Positions 1-9,362 of a stretch of DNA of 64,000 nt are shown here, piece by piece. Source of the DNA: Simonsiella sp051414845 (lineage in GTDB: Bacteria > Pseudomonadota > Gammaproteobacteria > Burkholderiales > Neisseriaceae); the NCBI GenBank assembly GCA_051414845.1, contig CP183313.1, forward strand, positions 1,674,001-1,738,000, read 5' to 3'. Position numbers and translations under genes: made by a program. The notes under the pieces were generated by a model. It was not told the DNA's origin. It ran no database searches and saw only the letters and a program-made list of their open reading frames with translations. Within the stretch, counting starts at the first letter, position 1, and each line of letters starts with the position of its first letter.

Positions 1-193
1 TTTTTGGTTCTAACATCATGCTGCCATTTGCCAAACGCAAAGCAGTATCCGCATAAGCATAGCCCTGTTGCTCGGGCAACACGAATTGCTCGCGCGGGAT
101 TTCTTCTAAAACATCCAACAAATCAAAATCTAAGACATCCCACGGGCGAATTTGTTGTTCCACCATATTGAAACGCGTTTTTGCGAAATCCAT
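1..193 (-). CDS. Pcm-like protein-L-isoaspartate O-methyltransferase, partial
   Basis: Only the first 64 codons are present; the gene runs off the left edge of the window. The visible protein begins MDFAKTRFNMVEQQIRPWDV and continues with an LxxLEEIPREQFV stretch and a GYAYADTALRLANG stretch. This is how neisserial protein-L-isoaspartate O-methyltransferase (Pcm) family proteins begin. The family uses S-adenosylmethionine to methylate damaged isoaspartyl residues in the cytoplasm, but the methyltransferase motifs lie outside the window, so activity cannot be judged. The ATG at 193 follows an AAGGATA ribosome-binding site. The gene is divergent from the kinase at 482. Confidence 0.8.
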   Translation of the reverse strand, partial: MDFAKTRFNMVEQQIRPWDVLDFDLLDVLEEIPREQFVLPEQQGYAYADTALRLANGSMMLEPK

Positions 194-481
194 GTTCTTA
201 TCCTTGTTGATCTAATCAAAAATGAGCGAATTATAACGTTTTTTTGCTTTTCAGGCTGCCTGAAATTGAATCCGCTATTGAAATTTGTATCGCCACTTTT
301 TCGGTTCATCCAACAAGAAATATGCACAAAATTGCTTGCCAAACTTTGCGCAATAGGAGTAAGTTTCGCATGATTTAAGCGCAATCTTTTATTTTTCAGG
401 CAGCCTTGGCAGATAATGCTAAATCATTTGACTTATTGGGTTTCAGGCAGCCTTTAACTTATTCAAGCAGAAGGTGGAATA
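194..481. other. Divergent intergenic region with three DUS
   Basis: This stretch separates the divergent pcm-like gene and the FGGY kinase. It holds DUS copies at about 249, 397 and 444. No protein or RNA gene was recognised. It must carry promoters for both neighbours, but I could not assign them with confidence. Confidence 0.6.
249..265. repeat. DNA uptake sequence, representative copy of a window-wide family
   Basis: TTTCAGGCTGCCTGAAA is the first clear copy of an element found many dozens of times, on both strands and both between and inside genes. The 17-mer is palindromic except for its central base, so one strand reads AGGCTGCCTGAA and the other AGGCAGCCTGAA. Copies lacking the left TTC resolve the orientation and mostly read AGGCTGCCTGAA (for example 2119, 4260, 28533 and 42688); fewer read AGGCAGCCTGAA (for example 24620, 30804 and 56439). 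These are two known neisserial dialects. The known role is recognition of self DNA during natural transformation. Confidence 0.95.
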
Positions 482-2092
482 ATGACAAAATACATCATCG
501 GCGTGGACGTCGGTTCGGGCAGCGCGCGCGCAGGTTTATTTGACGAAACAGGTGAAATGTTGGCGCACGAAAGCCGCAAAATTACCTTATGGCGCGAGGC
601 AGGCGAGCGCGTGGAACAATCGGGCAACGAAATTTGGGACGCGGTGTGCCATTGCGTGAAAACCATTGTGAAAACGGCGAATGTGCAGCCTGAAAACGTG
701 GCGGGTATTGGCTTTGACGCGACCTGTTCGCTGGTTGTGGTGGGCGAAAATGGCGCGCCCTTGTCGGTCGGTTCGGACGATAATGAGCGCAATATTATTG
801 TGTGGATGGACCATCGCGCGACCGAGCAAGCCGAACGCATTAACGCGGGCAATCATGCAGTATTGAAATATGTGGGCGGTCGTATTTCACCTGAAATGGA
901 AACGCCAAAAATTTTGTGGCTGAAAGAAAACTTTCGCGAAACCTATGATAAAGCATGGCAATTCTTTGATTTAACAGATTATTTAACTTGGCGCGCGACA
1001 GGCGATTTGGCGCGTTCGGTGTGTACGGTTACCTGCAAATGGACGTATTTGGCGCACGAAAAACGCTGGGATGCGGACTATTTCCGCGCCATTGGCTTGA
1101 ACGAATTGGCGGACGAAAACTTTGCACGCATTGGCACGAACATCGTGGACGCTGGCACGGCTTGTGGCAACGGTTTGACAGCGCAAGCAGCGGCGGATTT
1201 AGGGCTGCCTGAAAACACGCCCGTTGCCGCAGGTTTGATTGATGCGCACGCAGGTGGTATTGGCACAGTTGGCGTGGCAGGTGGCGCGTTGGCGAGTTTG
1301 GGCTATGTGTTTGGCACATCATCTTGCACGATGACAACGACGAAAGAAGCGACATTTGTGGATGGCGTATGGGGGCCGTATTTCTCAGCGATGGTGCCGC
1401 AAATGTGGCTCAACGAAGGCGGACAAAGCGCGTCAGGCGCAGCAATTGACCGTTTAATCGCTGGGCATCCAGCCTATCCAGCCGCGCAAGCCGCGGCGGA
1501 ACAAGCGGGCAAACCGTTGCCTGTTTACCTTGCTGATGAAATTTTAAAACGTGGCAGCGCAAAAGACGCCATTCAGGCAGCCGATGGCATTCATGTTGTC
1601 CCCGAATTTTTAGGCAACCGCGCGCCCTTTGCCGACCCACACGCACGCGCTGTCATTGCGGGCTTGGACATGGAAACGGATTTTGAACACTTGCTGAAAT
1701 TGTACACCGCGGGCGTGTGCGGCATTGGCTACGGATTGCGCCAAATCATTGATGCGCAAGCAAAAGCAGGCATTAACACGCAAAACATCGTCGTTAGCGG
1801 CGGCGCGGGTGCGCACCCTTTCACGCGCCAAGTGTTGGCGGATGCGACGGGTTTACCCGTAATCGGCACTCAAGCGGCTGAACCTGTGTTGCTGGGTGCG
1901 GCAATTTTGGGCGCGGTGGCAGGTGGCGTGCGCGAAAACGTGGAAAGTGCGATGGCAAAACTTAACCGCGTGGAACAAGAATACACGCCCGACGCGAGCC
2001 AAAAAGCGCGCCACGAAGCGCGTTATGCGGTGTATCAAAAATTGCAGCAAACGGGGCGCGAAGTGCGTGAATTGATGAAAGATGTTCCGTAA
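482..2092 (+). CDS. FGGY-family pentulose kinase (D-ribulokinase type)
   Basis: A 536-residue cytoplasmic sugar kinase expected to phosphorylate a pentulose such as D-ribulose using ATP. The N-terminal FGGY domain starts with the phosphate-binding motif GVDVGSGSARAGLFD (residues 7-21). MDHRA, typical of the FGGY pentulose kinase (YpCarbK/human FGGY) branch rather than glycerol kinases, follows near residue 109. The C-terminal domain has the GYGLRQIIDA and VVSGGAGAHPFTRQVLAD segments expected of the second half of the fold. Length is normal for the family. The ATG at 482 has an AGAAGGTGG site just upstream. No sugar transporter or isomerase is adjacent, so the true substrate is unknown. A DUS-pair terminator follows. 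Confidence 0.88.
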   Translation: MTKYIIGVDVGSGSARAGLFDETGEMLAHESRKITLWREAGERVEQSGNEIWDAVCHCVKTIVKTANVQPENVAGIGFDATCSLVVVGENGAPLSVGSDDNERNIIVWMDHRATEQAERINAGNHAVLKYVGGRISPEMETPKILWLKENFRETYDKAWQFFDLTDYLTWRATGDLARSVCTVTCKWTYLAHEKRWDADYFRAIGLNELADENFARIGTNIVDAGTACGNGLTAQAAADLGLPENTPVAAGLIDAHAGGIGTVGVAGGALASLGYVFGTSSCTMTTTKEATFVDGVWGPYFSAMVPQMWLNEGGQSASGAAIDRLIAGHPAYPAAQAAAEQAGKPLPVYLADEILKRGSAKDAIQAADGIHVVPEFLGNRAPFADPHARAVIAGLDMETDFEHLLKLYTAGVCGIGYGLRQIIDAQAKAGINTQNIVVSGGAGAHPFTRQVLADATGLPVIGTQAAEPVLLGAAILGAVAGGVRENVESAMAKLNRVEQEYTPDASQKARHEARYAVYQKLQQTGREVRELMKDVP

Positions 2093-2116
2093 AAGTATGG
2101 ATTTGATGTGAAGGAA

Positions 2117-2150
2117 AAGGCTGCCTGAAAACTTTCAGGCAGCTTTTTTT
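2117..2150 (+). terminator. DUS-pair terminator after the FGGY kinase
   Basis: AAGGCTGCCTGAAA, a two-base gap, then TTTCAGGCAGC followed by a run of seven T. This is a hairpin built from two inverted DUS about 25 bases after the stop codon. Confidence 0.85.
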
Positions 2151-2428
2151 ACTTGCTTCTTATTTTTCATTTGGTTGGATTTTGATAGAGTCGGATACAA
2201 GTATCCGACCTACGCCCAATGCGGACGAGGACATCCGCGCTCCATTTTTCAGACTGCCTAAAACCTGTTTAAATATTCGGGCGGTAGCGGCTAATGATAG
2301 TTCTGATATTTGCACAAACTATACATGCCTAAATATTTCCATCTTGAGAATAAGAAATTCAATGAAATCAAATATGCGGACGAGCCACCCGCGCTCCATT
2401 TTCAGGCAGCCTTTTGTTTGTAAGCAAA
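2151..2428. repeat. Intergenic repeat remnants between converging genes
   Basis: No gene was seen. The stretch holds a small palindrome (TCGGATACAAGTATCCGAC near 2191), two copies of a GCGGACGAG...CGCGCTCC motif (near 2221 and 2378) and DUS remnants. The part around 2288-2330 (GCGGCTAATG, then ACAAACTAT) resembles the repeat at 44190-44250. These look like decayed copies of the GGAGCGCG-type intergenic element seen intact at 40199-40311. Confidence 0.6.
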
Positions 2429-3910
2429 TTATTGTGCTACGGTTTCAGCTGATTCGCTGCTTTGCTGCGTTTGTGTGGCTTGAACTTGTTCAATCTGTTG
2501 CTGCACAAGCGGCTCGTCGGTCGTGTAGCGTTTTAAACCGCCACCCAATACTTTATACAAGTCGGCTAAGTTTTCTGCTAACTTTAACTCGGTTTGCAGG
2601 GCGGCGGAATCTGCGCTGTATGAGCCGCGTTCTGCGTCAAGTAAATCCAGTGAGCTGGATATGCCGTGTTTATAGCGTAAACGAGTGAGGCGTAAGGTTT
2701 CGCGGTAGGCTTTGCTTTGCGCGGTGTTGGAGTCGTATTGGCTGTTTAGCGCGGCGCGAGCGACAAGTGCGTTGGCGACATCGCGAAAGGCGGCTTCTAC
2801 CACGCCTTCATAGGCAACAGTCTTTTTCTCTTGTTCAATTTGGGCAGCGTTTAAATTGGCTCTGTTCGTACCCCAGTCAAAGATGGGAACGGCGATGTTG
2901 CCGCCAACTGACCAGACTTTATTGGTGGATTGAAACAAGTTGTCCAATTCGCCGCTGCCTAAACCGAGACTGCTGGTTAGGCTAATGCGTGGGAAGAAGG
3001 CTGCACGCGCTGCACCGATATTGGCGTTGGCGGCTTTGAGGTTGTGTTCCGCGGCGATGATATCGGGGCGGTTGAGCAACAAGTCGGAGCTTAAGCCTGC
3101 GGGCAGGTTGCGGATGGTGAATTGTTGGCTCAATGGCAAGGGCGCGGGCAGATTTTCAGGCAGCTTTTGGCTAATGAGTAGCTCCAGTGCATTGCGCGCG
3201 GTCTCACGGGCTTGGACGGCTGAGGCATAGCTGGATTTGGCTTGCTCAATCAGAGCTTCTTGTTGGCGCAATTCTAGTGCGGAAATCACACCTGCTTTGT
3301 GGCGCAATTGTGCCAAACGGTAAGTTTCTTGACGTGTTTGCAACACGCGCTCAGCAAGTGTCATCGCATTTTCGGCGTAGATTTCGTTGAAATGGGCTTT
3401 GGCTACACTGGAAATTAGGCTTAAGCGCGTGGCATCGCGCCCTGCTGCAGTGGCAAAATATTGTTGCAACGCGGCTTGACTGGTATTGCGCACGCGCCCC
3501 CACAAATCTAATTCAAATGCGGCAATACCTAAGCCGACGCTGTAGCTTTCGCCTATACCTTGCGCGTTGCGTGAACGTTTTGCACCGCCGCTGGCGTCAA
3601 TACCTGGGAATTGGTCTGCACGTTTAATAGCGTATTGCGCGCGCACTTGTTCTACATTTAAGTTTGCGGTGCGCAAGTCAGTGTTGTTTTTGAGTGCGAT
3701 GGCAATGAGTTGTTGCAGACGCGGGTCGGCGAAGTAGTTTTGCCAACCCATGGCGGCTGCCTGAATGCCTTGTGTGTTTGGCACGTCGTATTTGAATTGG
3801 GTGGACGGCAACGCGATATTGGGCTGCTCGTATTTAGGTGCAAGGTTACACGCAGAAAGTGCAATGCTGACACTCAATGCGGTGAATGCGGGCTTGAATA
3901 AGCTTGTCAT
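2429..3910 (-). CDS. mtrE: MtrE-type outer membrane efflux lipoprotein
   Basis: A 493-residue outer membrane channel of the NodT/OprM/MtrE family, the exit duct of an RND efflux pump. The signal peptide ends in the lipobox LSAC with Cys21, so the mature protein is lipidated. Two related halves of long helices follow, with segments typical of each OEP repeat (LRTANLNVEQVRAQYAI in the first half, LLNRPDIIAAEHNLKAANANIGAARA in the second). The last 40 residues are a Gln/Thr/Ser-rich tail. It is the last gene of mtrC-mtrD-mtrE on the minus strand, 62 bases after mtrD. Two DUS fill that gap, which could lower its expression relative to mtrCD. Confidence 0.92.
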   Translation of the reverse strand: MTSLFKPAFTALSVSIALSACNLAPKYEQPNIALPSTQFKYDVPNTQGIQAAAMGWQNYFADPRLQQLIAIALKNNTDLRTANLNVEQVRAQYAIKRADQFPGIDASGGAKRSRNAQGIGESYSVGLGIAAFELDLWGRVRNTSQAALQQYFATAAGRDATRLSLISSVAKAHFNEIYAENAMTLAERVLQTRQETYRLAQLRHKAGVISALELRQQEALIEQAKSSYASAVQARETARNALELLISQKLPENLPAPLPLSQQFTIRNLPAGLSSDLLLNRPDIIAAEHNLKAANANIGAARAAFFPRISLTSSLGLGSGELDNLFQSTNKVWSVGGNIAVPIFDWGTNRANLNAAQIEQEKKTVAYEGVVEAAFRDVANALVARAALNSQYDSNTAQSKAYRETLRLTRLRYKHGISSSLDLLDAERGSYSADSAALQTELKLAENLADLYKVLGGGLKRYTTDEPLVQQQIEQVQATQTQQSSESAETVAQ

Positions 3911-3972
3911 GTGTATTTACTCCGTATTTTCAGGCAGCCTGAATTTTTCAGGCAGCCTGAATTATCTAAATG

Positions 3973-6900
3973 TTAGATAGAAGGGTCTTCGGGGCGTTCG
4001 TGAACATGTACACCGTGTTCTTGGGCAAATTCCAATTCATGCTTGGAGACAGGAAAGAATTTGCGCACCACGACATAAAATAGTGGCACAAAGAATACCG
4101 ATAAAATGGTGCCGACCAACATGCCCCAGAATACTGCTGTACCAATCGCGCGTTGGCTCGCTGATGATGCGCCTGTGGCGATGTAGAGTGGTACCACGCC
4201 CAAGATGAATGCAAATGATGTCATCAAAATCGGGCGGAAACGCAAGTGCGCGGCTTCTAAGGCTGCCTGAATGGCGGATTTGCCTTCCATTTGCAGGTCT
4301 TTGGCAAACTCAATAATCAAGATGGCGTTTTTGGCACTTAAACCCATTACGGTAATCATACCAATGCGGAAGTAGATGTCGTTGCTGTAGCTGCGCAACA
4401 ATGCACCCATGCCGACACCCAAGATACCGAGTGGAATCACCAACAATACAGCAAACGGAATCGACCAGCTTTCATACAGAGCAGCAAGCACCAAGAAAAT
4501 CGCTAATACGGCAAAACCATACAAAATATAGGTTTGGGTACCGCCTTTGGCTTCTTCGCGCGATTGACCTGACCATTCTAAGCTGTAATTACCGTCCAGC
4601 TCATCTACTAAGCGTTGTACCTCTGCCATCGCTTCACCTGTAGATTTGCCTGCCGCTGGCGCGCCTGTCAATTCCATAGAAGGATAGCCATTAAAGCGCA
4701 CACTTTGTTCTTGACCTTTTACCCATTGCACGGTGGCAATGGTAGAAAGTGGCACAGCAACGCCTTGGCTATTTAACACAGTCAATGCCAATACGTCTTC
4801 AGGCTGCATACGCGATTGCGCATCAGCTTGAACAATGACGCGTTGCAAGCGACCTTTATTCGGAAAATCATTGACATAAGACGAACCCAATGCTGTACCC
4901 AATACGCTGCGGATGCTGGAAAAACTAATGCCCTGCGCCGCTGCGGCTTGTCGGTTGATGTCAATTTTCAACTGTGGCGCATCTTCCAAACCGCTGGCGC
5001 GGATGTTGCTCGCGTTGAACATCGCACTATTTTGACGCATTTTGCCAATCAATTCATTACGGCGCGCCAGCAATTCTTCATGCGTACCGTTACCACGGTC
5101 TTGCAAGTAGAACGAGAAACCTGCGCTGTTACCCAATTCGCGGATTGGTGGCGGATTCAAAGACAACACAAAACCGTCTTTCACTTGCGCCATCAATGCG
5201 CCTGTCATTTTGCCAGCCACCGAGTTGGCATCGCTACCTGCGCCCGTACGCTCTGTCCAGTCTTTCAAAATGGCAAAACCCATTGCCATATTTTGACCGC
5301 TGCCTGAAAAGCTAAAGCCTGAAATCGTAATCAAATCTTTAACTTCGGGCGTATTTTTTGCAATGCTTTCCAAAATCGCTAAGGTTTCATCGGTACGTTG
5401 TTTGGTTGCACCCGATGGCAATTGCACGCTCACAACCACATAACCTTGGTCTTCATTGGGCAAAAACGCAGATGGCAAACGGCTCATCAATAAGAAGGCT
5501 GCACCGCCTACTGCCAAGTAAATAATCGACATCACAAACGTTTTGCGCAATACACCGCCAACCCAACCTGAATATTTGTGTGTGCTTTTGTCAAATACAC
5601 GGTTGAACCAGCCGAAAAACCCTTTTTTCTCTTGGTGATGACCGCGTGGAATGGGTTTCAACATGGTCGCACACAAAGCAGGCGTTAAAGACAATGCCAA
5701 AAATGCAGAAAAACCAATCGCAAATGCCATCGTTAAGGCAAACTGGCGGAAAATATTACCTGTGGCACCACTAAACATGGCAAGTGGTACAAACACGGAA
5801 ATCAATACAGCGGTAATACCGATGACCGCGCCAGAAATTTGTCCCATCGCTTTTTTCGTGGCTTGCTTGGGCGGCAAACCTTCTTCCGCCATAATGCGTT
5901 CCACGTTTTCCACCACCACAATCGCGTCGTCCACCACGATACCAATCACCAGTACCATCGCAAACATCGTCATTACGTTAATGGACATGCCCAAATACGG
6001 AATCACAGCAAACGCACCGAGCAAAGAAATCGGCACGACAATAGTTGGAATCAGCGTATAACGGAAGTTTTGCAGGAACACAAACATCACGATAAATACC
6101 AACACAATCGCTTCAATCAGCGTGTGAATCACTTTTTCAATCGACAATTCCACGAAAGTAGACGTATCGTAAGGTGCGCTCCATTTCACGCCTTGCGGGA
6201 AGAATTGTTGCAACTCTGTCATCTTCTCTTTAACCGCCGTTGCTGTTGCCATCGCATTACCAGAATTAGACAACATCACGCCCATCGCCAAATTTGGCTG
6301 GCCATTCAAGCGCGAGGATGCGGCATAGCTTTCGCTGCCCAACTCAATTTTTGCTACATCACGCAAATACACATTCGCCCCGCCTGTGGTGGAACGCAAC
6401 ATCACATTGCCAAACTCTTCTACGGTTTTGAGCTGTCCTTCAGCGGTAATCGTTGCGGAAATTTGCTGCCCTTGTTCAGATGGCAAACCACCCAATGCGC
6501 CCACTGCCAATTGCGCGTTCTGCGCTTGAATGGCTGATGAAACATCGGCAAATGACAAGTTATAGTTTTTCAACTTTTGCGGGTCTACCCAAACGCGCAT
6601 GGCACGTTGCGCACCAAACAAACGCACTTCGCCCACACCATCCAAGCGTTGCAGCTCGGGAATAATGTTGCGTTGCGCATAATCCGCCATTTCTTCTACC
6701 GATGTTTGGTCAGATGCCAAACTCACGACCATCAGAAAGTTGGACTGCGATTTGTTCACAGACACACCATTTTGCTGCACAATACTTGGCAGCAAAGGCA
6801 TCACTTCCGACAATTTATTTTGCACATTCACTTGTGCAATGTCTTCATTTGTCTCAGGCGTAAATGTTAAGGTTACCGAACCCGAACCGCTGGAATCGGC

Positions 6901-7143
6901 AGAAGTAGAAATATAATCCAGCCCTTCCACGCCATACATATTGCGTTCAATAACCGCCAAAACGCTGTCTTCCATGACTTTTGCCGACGCGCCTGCATAA
7001 GTTGCACGCAAGTTAATGGTCGGTGCCGCCACCGACGGATATTGCGCAATCGGCAATTTTTGAATGCCGACAATACCTGCCAGCATAATGAAAATCGCGA
7101 CCACCCAAGCAAAAATCGGGCGGTCAATAAAAAACTTAGCCAT
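3973..7143 (-). CDS. mtrD: MtrD-type RND efflux pump inner membrane transporter
   Basis: A 1056-residue proton-driven transporter of the hydrophobe/amphiphile RND family (AcrB/MtrD). It starts with MAKFFIDRPIFAWVVAIF, the first membrane helix of the family. The paired acidic proton-relay residues in GIVVDDAIVVVENVERI are present, and two large periplasmic loops alternate with helix bundles. Length is standard. In Neisseria, MtrD exports bile salts, fatty acids, detergents, antimicrobial peptides and macrolides. The gene lies 13 bases after mtrC and is co-transcribed with it. A DUS falls in frame near the C-terminus (4257-4270), where it codes for an Ala/Ile-containing helix. Confidence 0.95.
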   Translation of the reverse strand: MAKFFIDRPIFAWVVAIFIMLAGIVGIQKLPIAQYPSVAAPTINLRATYAGASAKVMEDSVLAVIERNMYGVEGLDYISTSADSSGSGSVTLTFTPETNEDIAQVNVQNKLSEVMPLLPSIVQQNGVSVNKSQSNFLMVVSLASDQTSVEEMADYAQRNIIPELQRLDGVGEVRLFGAQRAMRVWVDPQKLKNYNLSFADVSSAIQAQNAQLAVGALGGLPSEQGQQISATITAEGQLKTVEEFGNVMLRSTTGGANVYLRDVAKIELGSESYAASSRLNGQPNLAMGVMLSNSGNAMATATAVKEKMTELQQFFPQGVKWSAPYDTSTFVELSIEKVIHTLIEAIVLVFIVMFVFLQNFRYTLIPTIVVPISLLGAFAVIPYLGMSINVMTMFAMVLVIGIVVDDAIVVVENVERIMAEEGLPPKQATKKAMGQISGAVIGITAVLISVFVPLAMFSGATGNIFRQFALTMAFAIGFSAFLALSLTPALCATMLKPIPRGHHQEKKGFFGWFNRVFDKSTHKYSGWVGGVLRKTFVMSIIYLAVGGAAFLLMSRLPSAFLPNEDQGYVVVSVQLPSGATKQRTDETLAILESIAKNTPEVKDLITISGFSFSGSGQNMAMGFAILKDWTERTGAGSDANSVAGKMTGALMAQVKDGFVLSLNPPPIRELGNSAGFSFYLQDRGNGTHEELLARRNELIGKMRQNSAMFNASNIRASGLEDAPQLKIDINRQAAAAQGISFSSIRSVLGTALGSSYVNDFPNKGRLQRVIVQADAQSRMQPEDVLALTVLNSQGVAVPLSTIATVQWVKGQEQSVRFNGYPSMELTGAPAAGKSTGEAMAEVQRLVDELDGNYSLEWSGQSREEAKGGTQTYILYGFAVLAIFLVLAALYESWSIPFAVLLVIPLGILGVGMGALLRSYSNDIYFRIGMITVMGLSAKNAILIIEFAKDLQMEGKSAIQAALEAAHLRFRPILMTSFAFILGVVPLYIATGASSASQRAIGTAVFWGMLVGTILSVFFVPLFYVVVRKFFPVSKHELEFAQEHGVHVHERPEDPSI

Positions 7144-7156
7144 TTTATTTTATCCC

Positions 7157-8458
7157 TTATTTCGCTGATGAAGCAGCAGAGGCAGCCTGAACAGATGAAG
7201 CCGCTTGATTAGGCGCAGTTTGTGAGGCAGCCTGAACAGGTTGAGCTGCCTGAGAAGCGGCTGCCGCAGGTGCTGCTTGTTGCGCCGTATTTTGCGCTGC
7301 CTTACCTTTCCACTCAACAGGTTTCACTGTTTTCGCGCCCGACATGCCTGCAATCATGATGCCATCTACAATCACTTTATCACCCGCTTGCAAGCCCTCG
7401 GTAATGACCCAATCGCTGCCTTTTTGACCTGTAATTTTCACAGGACGCGGCTGCATTTCGCCAGAAGGCGTAACCACCATGACAATATCTTTATTGCCAC
7501 GCGATACCGCTTGTTGCGGCACAACAAACGCATTAGTCACCCCCGCCAAAGGCAAGTTTACACGCACATATAAGCCACTCATCAATACCAATTCAGGATT
7601 AGGCACTTCAACACGCACCGTAATTTGTCCTGTTGCCTCATCAACCGTTGGGTTAACAAACAACAAACGCCCTTTATGCGCGTATTCTGTGCCATCTTCT
7701 AACAAAATGCCCACTTCAATATTATCGTTTAGCAAACGCTCCTTATTTGCCAGCTGCTGACGCAACTTCATCATCTCGCCAGCCGACATCGTAATGTTCA
7801 CATACATCGGGTCATTTTGTTGAATCAACGCCATTTGCGTTGTTCCAGCCATAACCAGCGCGCCTTCCGTTACCTTAGATTCGCCAATAAAACCCGAAAT
7901 TGGCGCAGTAATACGCGCATGATTCATATTCACCTGTGCCGAACGAATCGCCGCATTCGCCGCAGCCACCGCCGCATCGGCAGCACGTTTCGCCGCCACA
8001 GCCGCGTCATATTCCTGCTTACTAATCGCATCCGCTTGCACCAAAGGACGATAACGCGCCAAATCCGAGTTGGCTTTCGCCGCTTGTGCTTGCGCTTGAG
8101 CCAAAGAAGCACGCGCATTTGCCAAAGCCGCGCCATAAGAATCGTCTTCCAATTGATACAAAGGCTGACCCGCCTTCACAAACGAACCCTCTTGGAATAA
8201 ACGGCGTTTCACAATGCCATTGACCTGCGGCACAATCGTCGCAGAACGAATCGCTTCCAAGCGACCTGGCAAATTATTTGCCAACAATACATCTTGCGGT
8301 TGCACCGTTACCACGCCTACTTCAGGCACATGCGCCGCTCTTGCCGCCGCCGCTTTTTGTTGTTGTTCTTGCGCCGCTTTATCGCCACAAGCTGTCAAAG
8401 CCAAAGACGTTGCCAAGGCCAAAGCCGCCAAACGCCAAGGTTTTACCGATTGATTCAT
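7157..8458 (-). CDS. mtrC: MtrC-type periplasmic adaptor lipoprotein
   Basis: A 433-residue membrane fusion protein joining MtrD to MtrE in the periplasm. The lipobox LTAC gives Cys24 when the start is the ATG at 8458. That start has AGGTA upstream; the in-frame extension to 8479 lacks such a site. The lipoyl/hairpin region (VPQVNGIVKRRLFQEGSFVKAGQPL), an Ala-rich coiled coil and beta-barrel segments follow the AcrA order. The last 45 residues are an Ala/Gln/Ser-rich tail, partly encoded by two DUS. First gene of the mtrCDE operon. Confidence 0.94.
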   Translation of the reverse strand: MNQSVKPWRLAALALATSLALTACGDKAAQEQQQKAAAARAAHVPEVGVVTVQPQDVLLANNLPGRLEAIRSATIVPQVNGIVKRRLFQEGSFVKAGQPLYQLEDDSYGAALANARASLAQAQAQAAKANSDLARYRPLVQADAISKQEYDAAVAAKRAADAAVAAANAAIRSAQVNMNHARITAPISGFIGESKVTEGALVMAGTTQMALIQQNDPMYVNITMSAGEMMKLRQQLANKERLLNDNIEVGILLEDGTEYAHKGRLLFVNPTVDEATGQITVRVEVPNPELVLMSGLYVRVNLPLAGVTNAFVVPQQAVSRGNKDIVMVVTPSGEMQPRPVKITGQKGSDWVITEGLQAGDKVIVDGIMIAGMSGAKTVKPVEWKGKAAQNTAQQAAPAAAASQAAQPVQAASQTAPNQAASSVQAASAASSAK

Positions 8459-8587
8459 AAAAATACCTATTGATGTCAAAAATAAAAAACGCGTTATTTT
8501 ACAGCAAGCCCGAATCCATACTCATTTAAAGTCTTTATTTTCAGGCTGCCTGAATAATAAATGTAGGAAAATTTCAAAAAACGCGCT

Positions 8588-8617
8588 ATTATACATACAA
8601 CCTTGTATGTTATGCAA
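8588..8617 (-). promoter_or_regulatory. mtrCDE promoter with palindromic operator in the spacer
   Basis: On the minus strand, TTGCAT (8617-8612) and TATAAT (8593-8588) form a -35/-10 pair with an 18-base spacer. A perfect inverted repeat ACATACAACCTTGTATGT (8593-8610) fills that spacer and touches the -10 box. The arrangement, with an inverted repeat inside the mtr promoter spacer and a divergent TetR gene, parallels gonococcal mtr. I infer that MtrR binds here and blocks mtrCDE transcription. The RNA leader before mtrC would be about 120 bases and contains one DUS. Confidence 0.7.
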
Positions 8618-8658
8618 ACGCAAAACTGTTTAAATATTAAGAAAAACCACATTAAATC

Positions 8659-9318
8659 ATGCGAAAAACCAAAGCCGAAGCCGAGCAAACTCGCCAAGAC
8701 CTACTGACCGCCGCCCTAGACACATTCTTTGAAAACGGCGTAACCAACACCTCCTTGCAAGCCATTGCCGAACAAGCAGGCGTAACACGTGGCGCACTCT
8801 ATTGGCATTTCAAAAACAAAGAAGATTTATTTGATGCCTTATTTCAAAAACATTTCGCCCCATTTACGCAACAAATGGAGCGAATCTTCACGCTAAAAGG
8901 CAACGCATGGGACAACTTGCGCCAAATTCTACACGACATACTCATCATGTTAGAAAACGAAGAATGTCAGCGCAAATTCTGCTGCGTTATGCACGCAAAA
9001 TGCGAACAAACCAGCAAAAACGCCAGCATTACCGAGCTAGAACGGCTCTACCACCAACGCAGCTACCTGCAACTGCACCGCGTGTTGCAATATTGCCAAC
9101 AACAAGGCAGCCTGCCTGAAAAAATCAACATCGATTTAGCCAGTATTTATCTCAAAAGCAGCTTCACAGGCATCATCAACATCTGGGTGTATGCCCCCGA
9201 AGTCCTACCCTTAAGCACAACAGGGGCACTCTTATTAAATGCCAGTTTAGACAATCTAGAAAACAACGCCACATTCTATAATCCCAACATTCAAATCACA
9301 TTACCCAAAGTTGAATAA
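8659..9318 (+). CDS. mtrR: MtrR-type TetR repressor of the efflux operon
   Basis: A 219-residue TetR-family regulator. The helix-turn-helix lies at about residues 31-52 (TSLQAIAEQAGVTRGALYWH), followed by the YWHFKNKEDLFDALF segment shared with gonococcal MtrR. The C-terminal ligand-binding half is more divergent, as usual, and includes a CCVMHAKCEQ patch with three cysteines. The gene is divergent from mtrC with 200 bases between them, the classic mtr layout. The expected role is repression of mtrCDE, relieved by hydrophobic agents. The ATG at 8659 has only a weak ribosome-binding site. Confidence 0.92.
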   Translation: MRKTKAEAEQTRQDLLTAALDTFFENGVTNTSLQAIAEQAGVTRGALYWHFKNKEDLFDALFQKHFAPFTQQMERIFTLKGNAWDNLRQILHDILIMLENEECQRKFCCVMHAKCEQTSKNASITELERLYHQRSYLQLHRVLQYCQQQGSLPEKINIDLASIYLKSSFTGIINIWVYAPEVLPLSTTGALLLNASLDNLENNATFYNPNIQITLPKVE

Positions 9319-9323
9319 AACAT

Positions 9324-9357
9324 TTCAGGCAGCCTGAACACTTTTCAGGCTGCCTGA
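9324..9357. terminator. DUS-pair hairpin between convergent mtrR and nqrM
   Basis: TTTCAGGCAGCCTGAA, four bases, then TTTCAGGCTGCCTGA form an inverted pair six bases after the mtrR stop and just beyond the nqrM stop. It could serve both strands; there is no strong T run on the plus side. Confidence 0.6.
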
Positions 9358-9362
9358 CTTAT

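Noticed and set aside
2182..2688. Long plus-strand frame downstream of the FGGY kinase
   Set aside because: It runs through intergenic repeat DNA and into the reverse of mtrE; the peptide shows no coherent domain.
5839..6537. His-rich frame opposite mtrD
   Set aside because: It lies entirely antisense to the conserved mtrD gene and has the skewed composition of a shadow frame.
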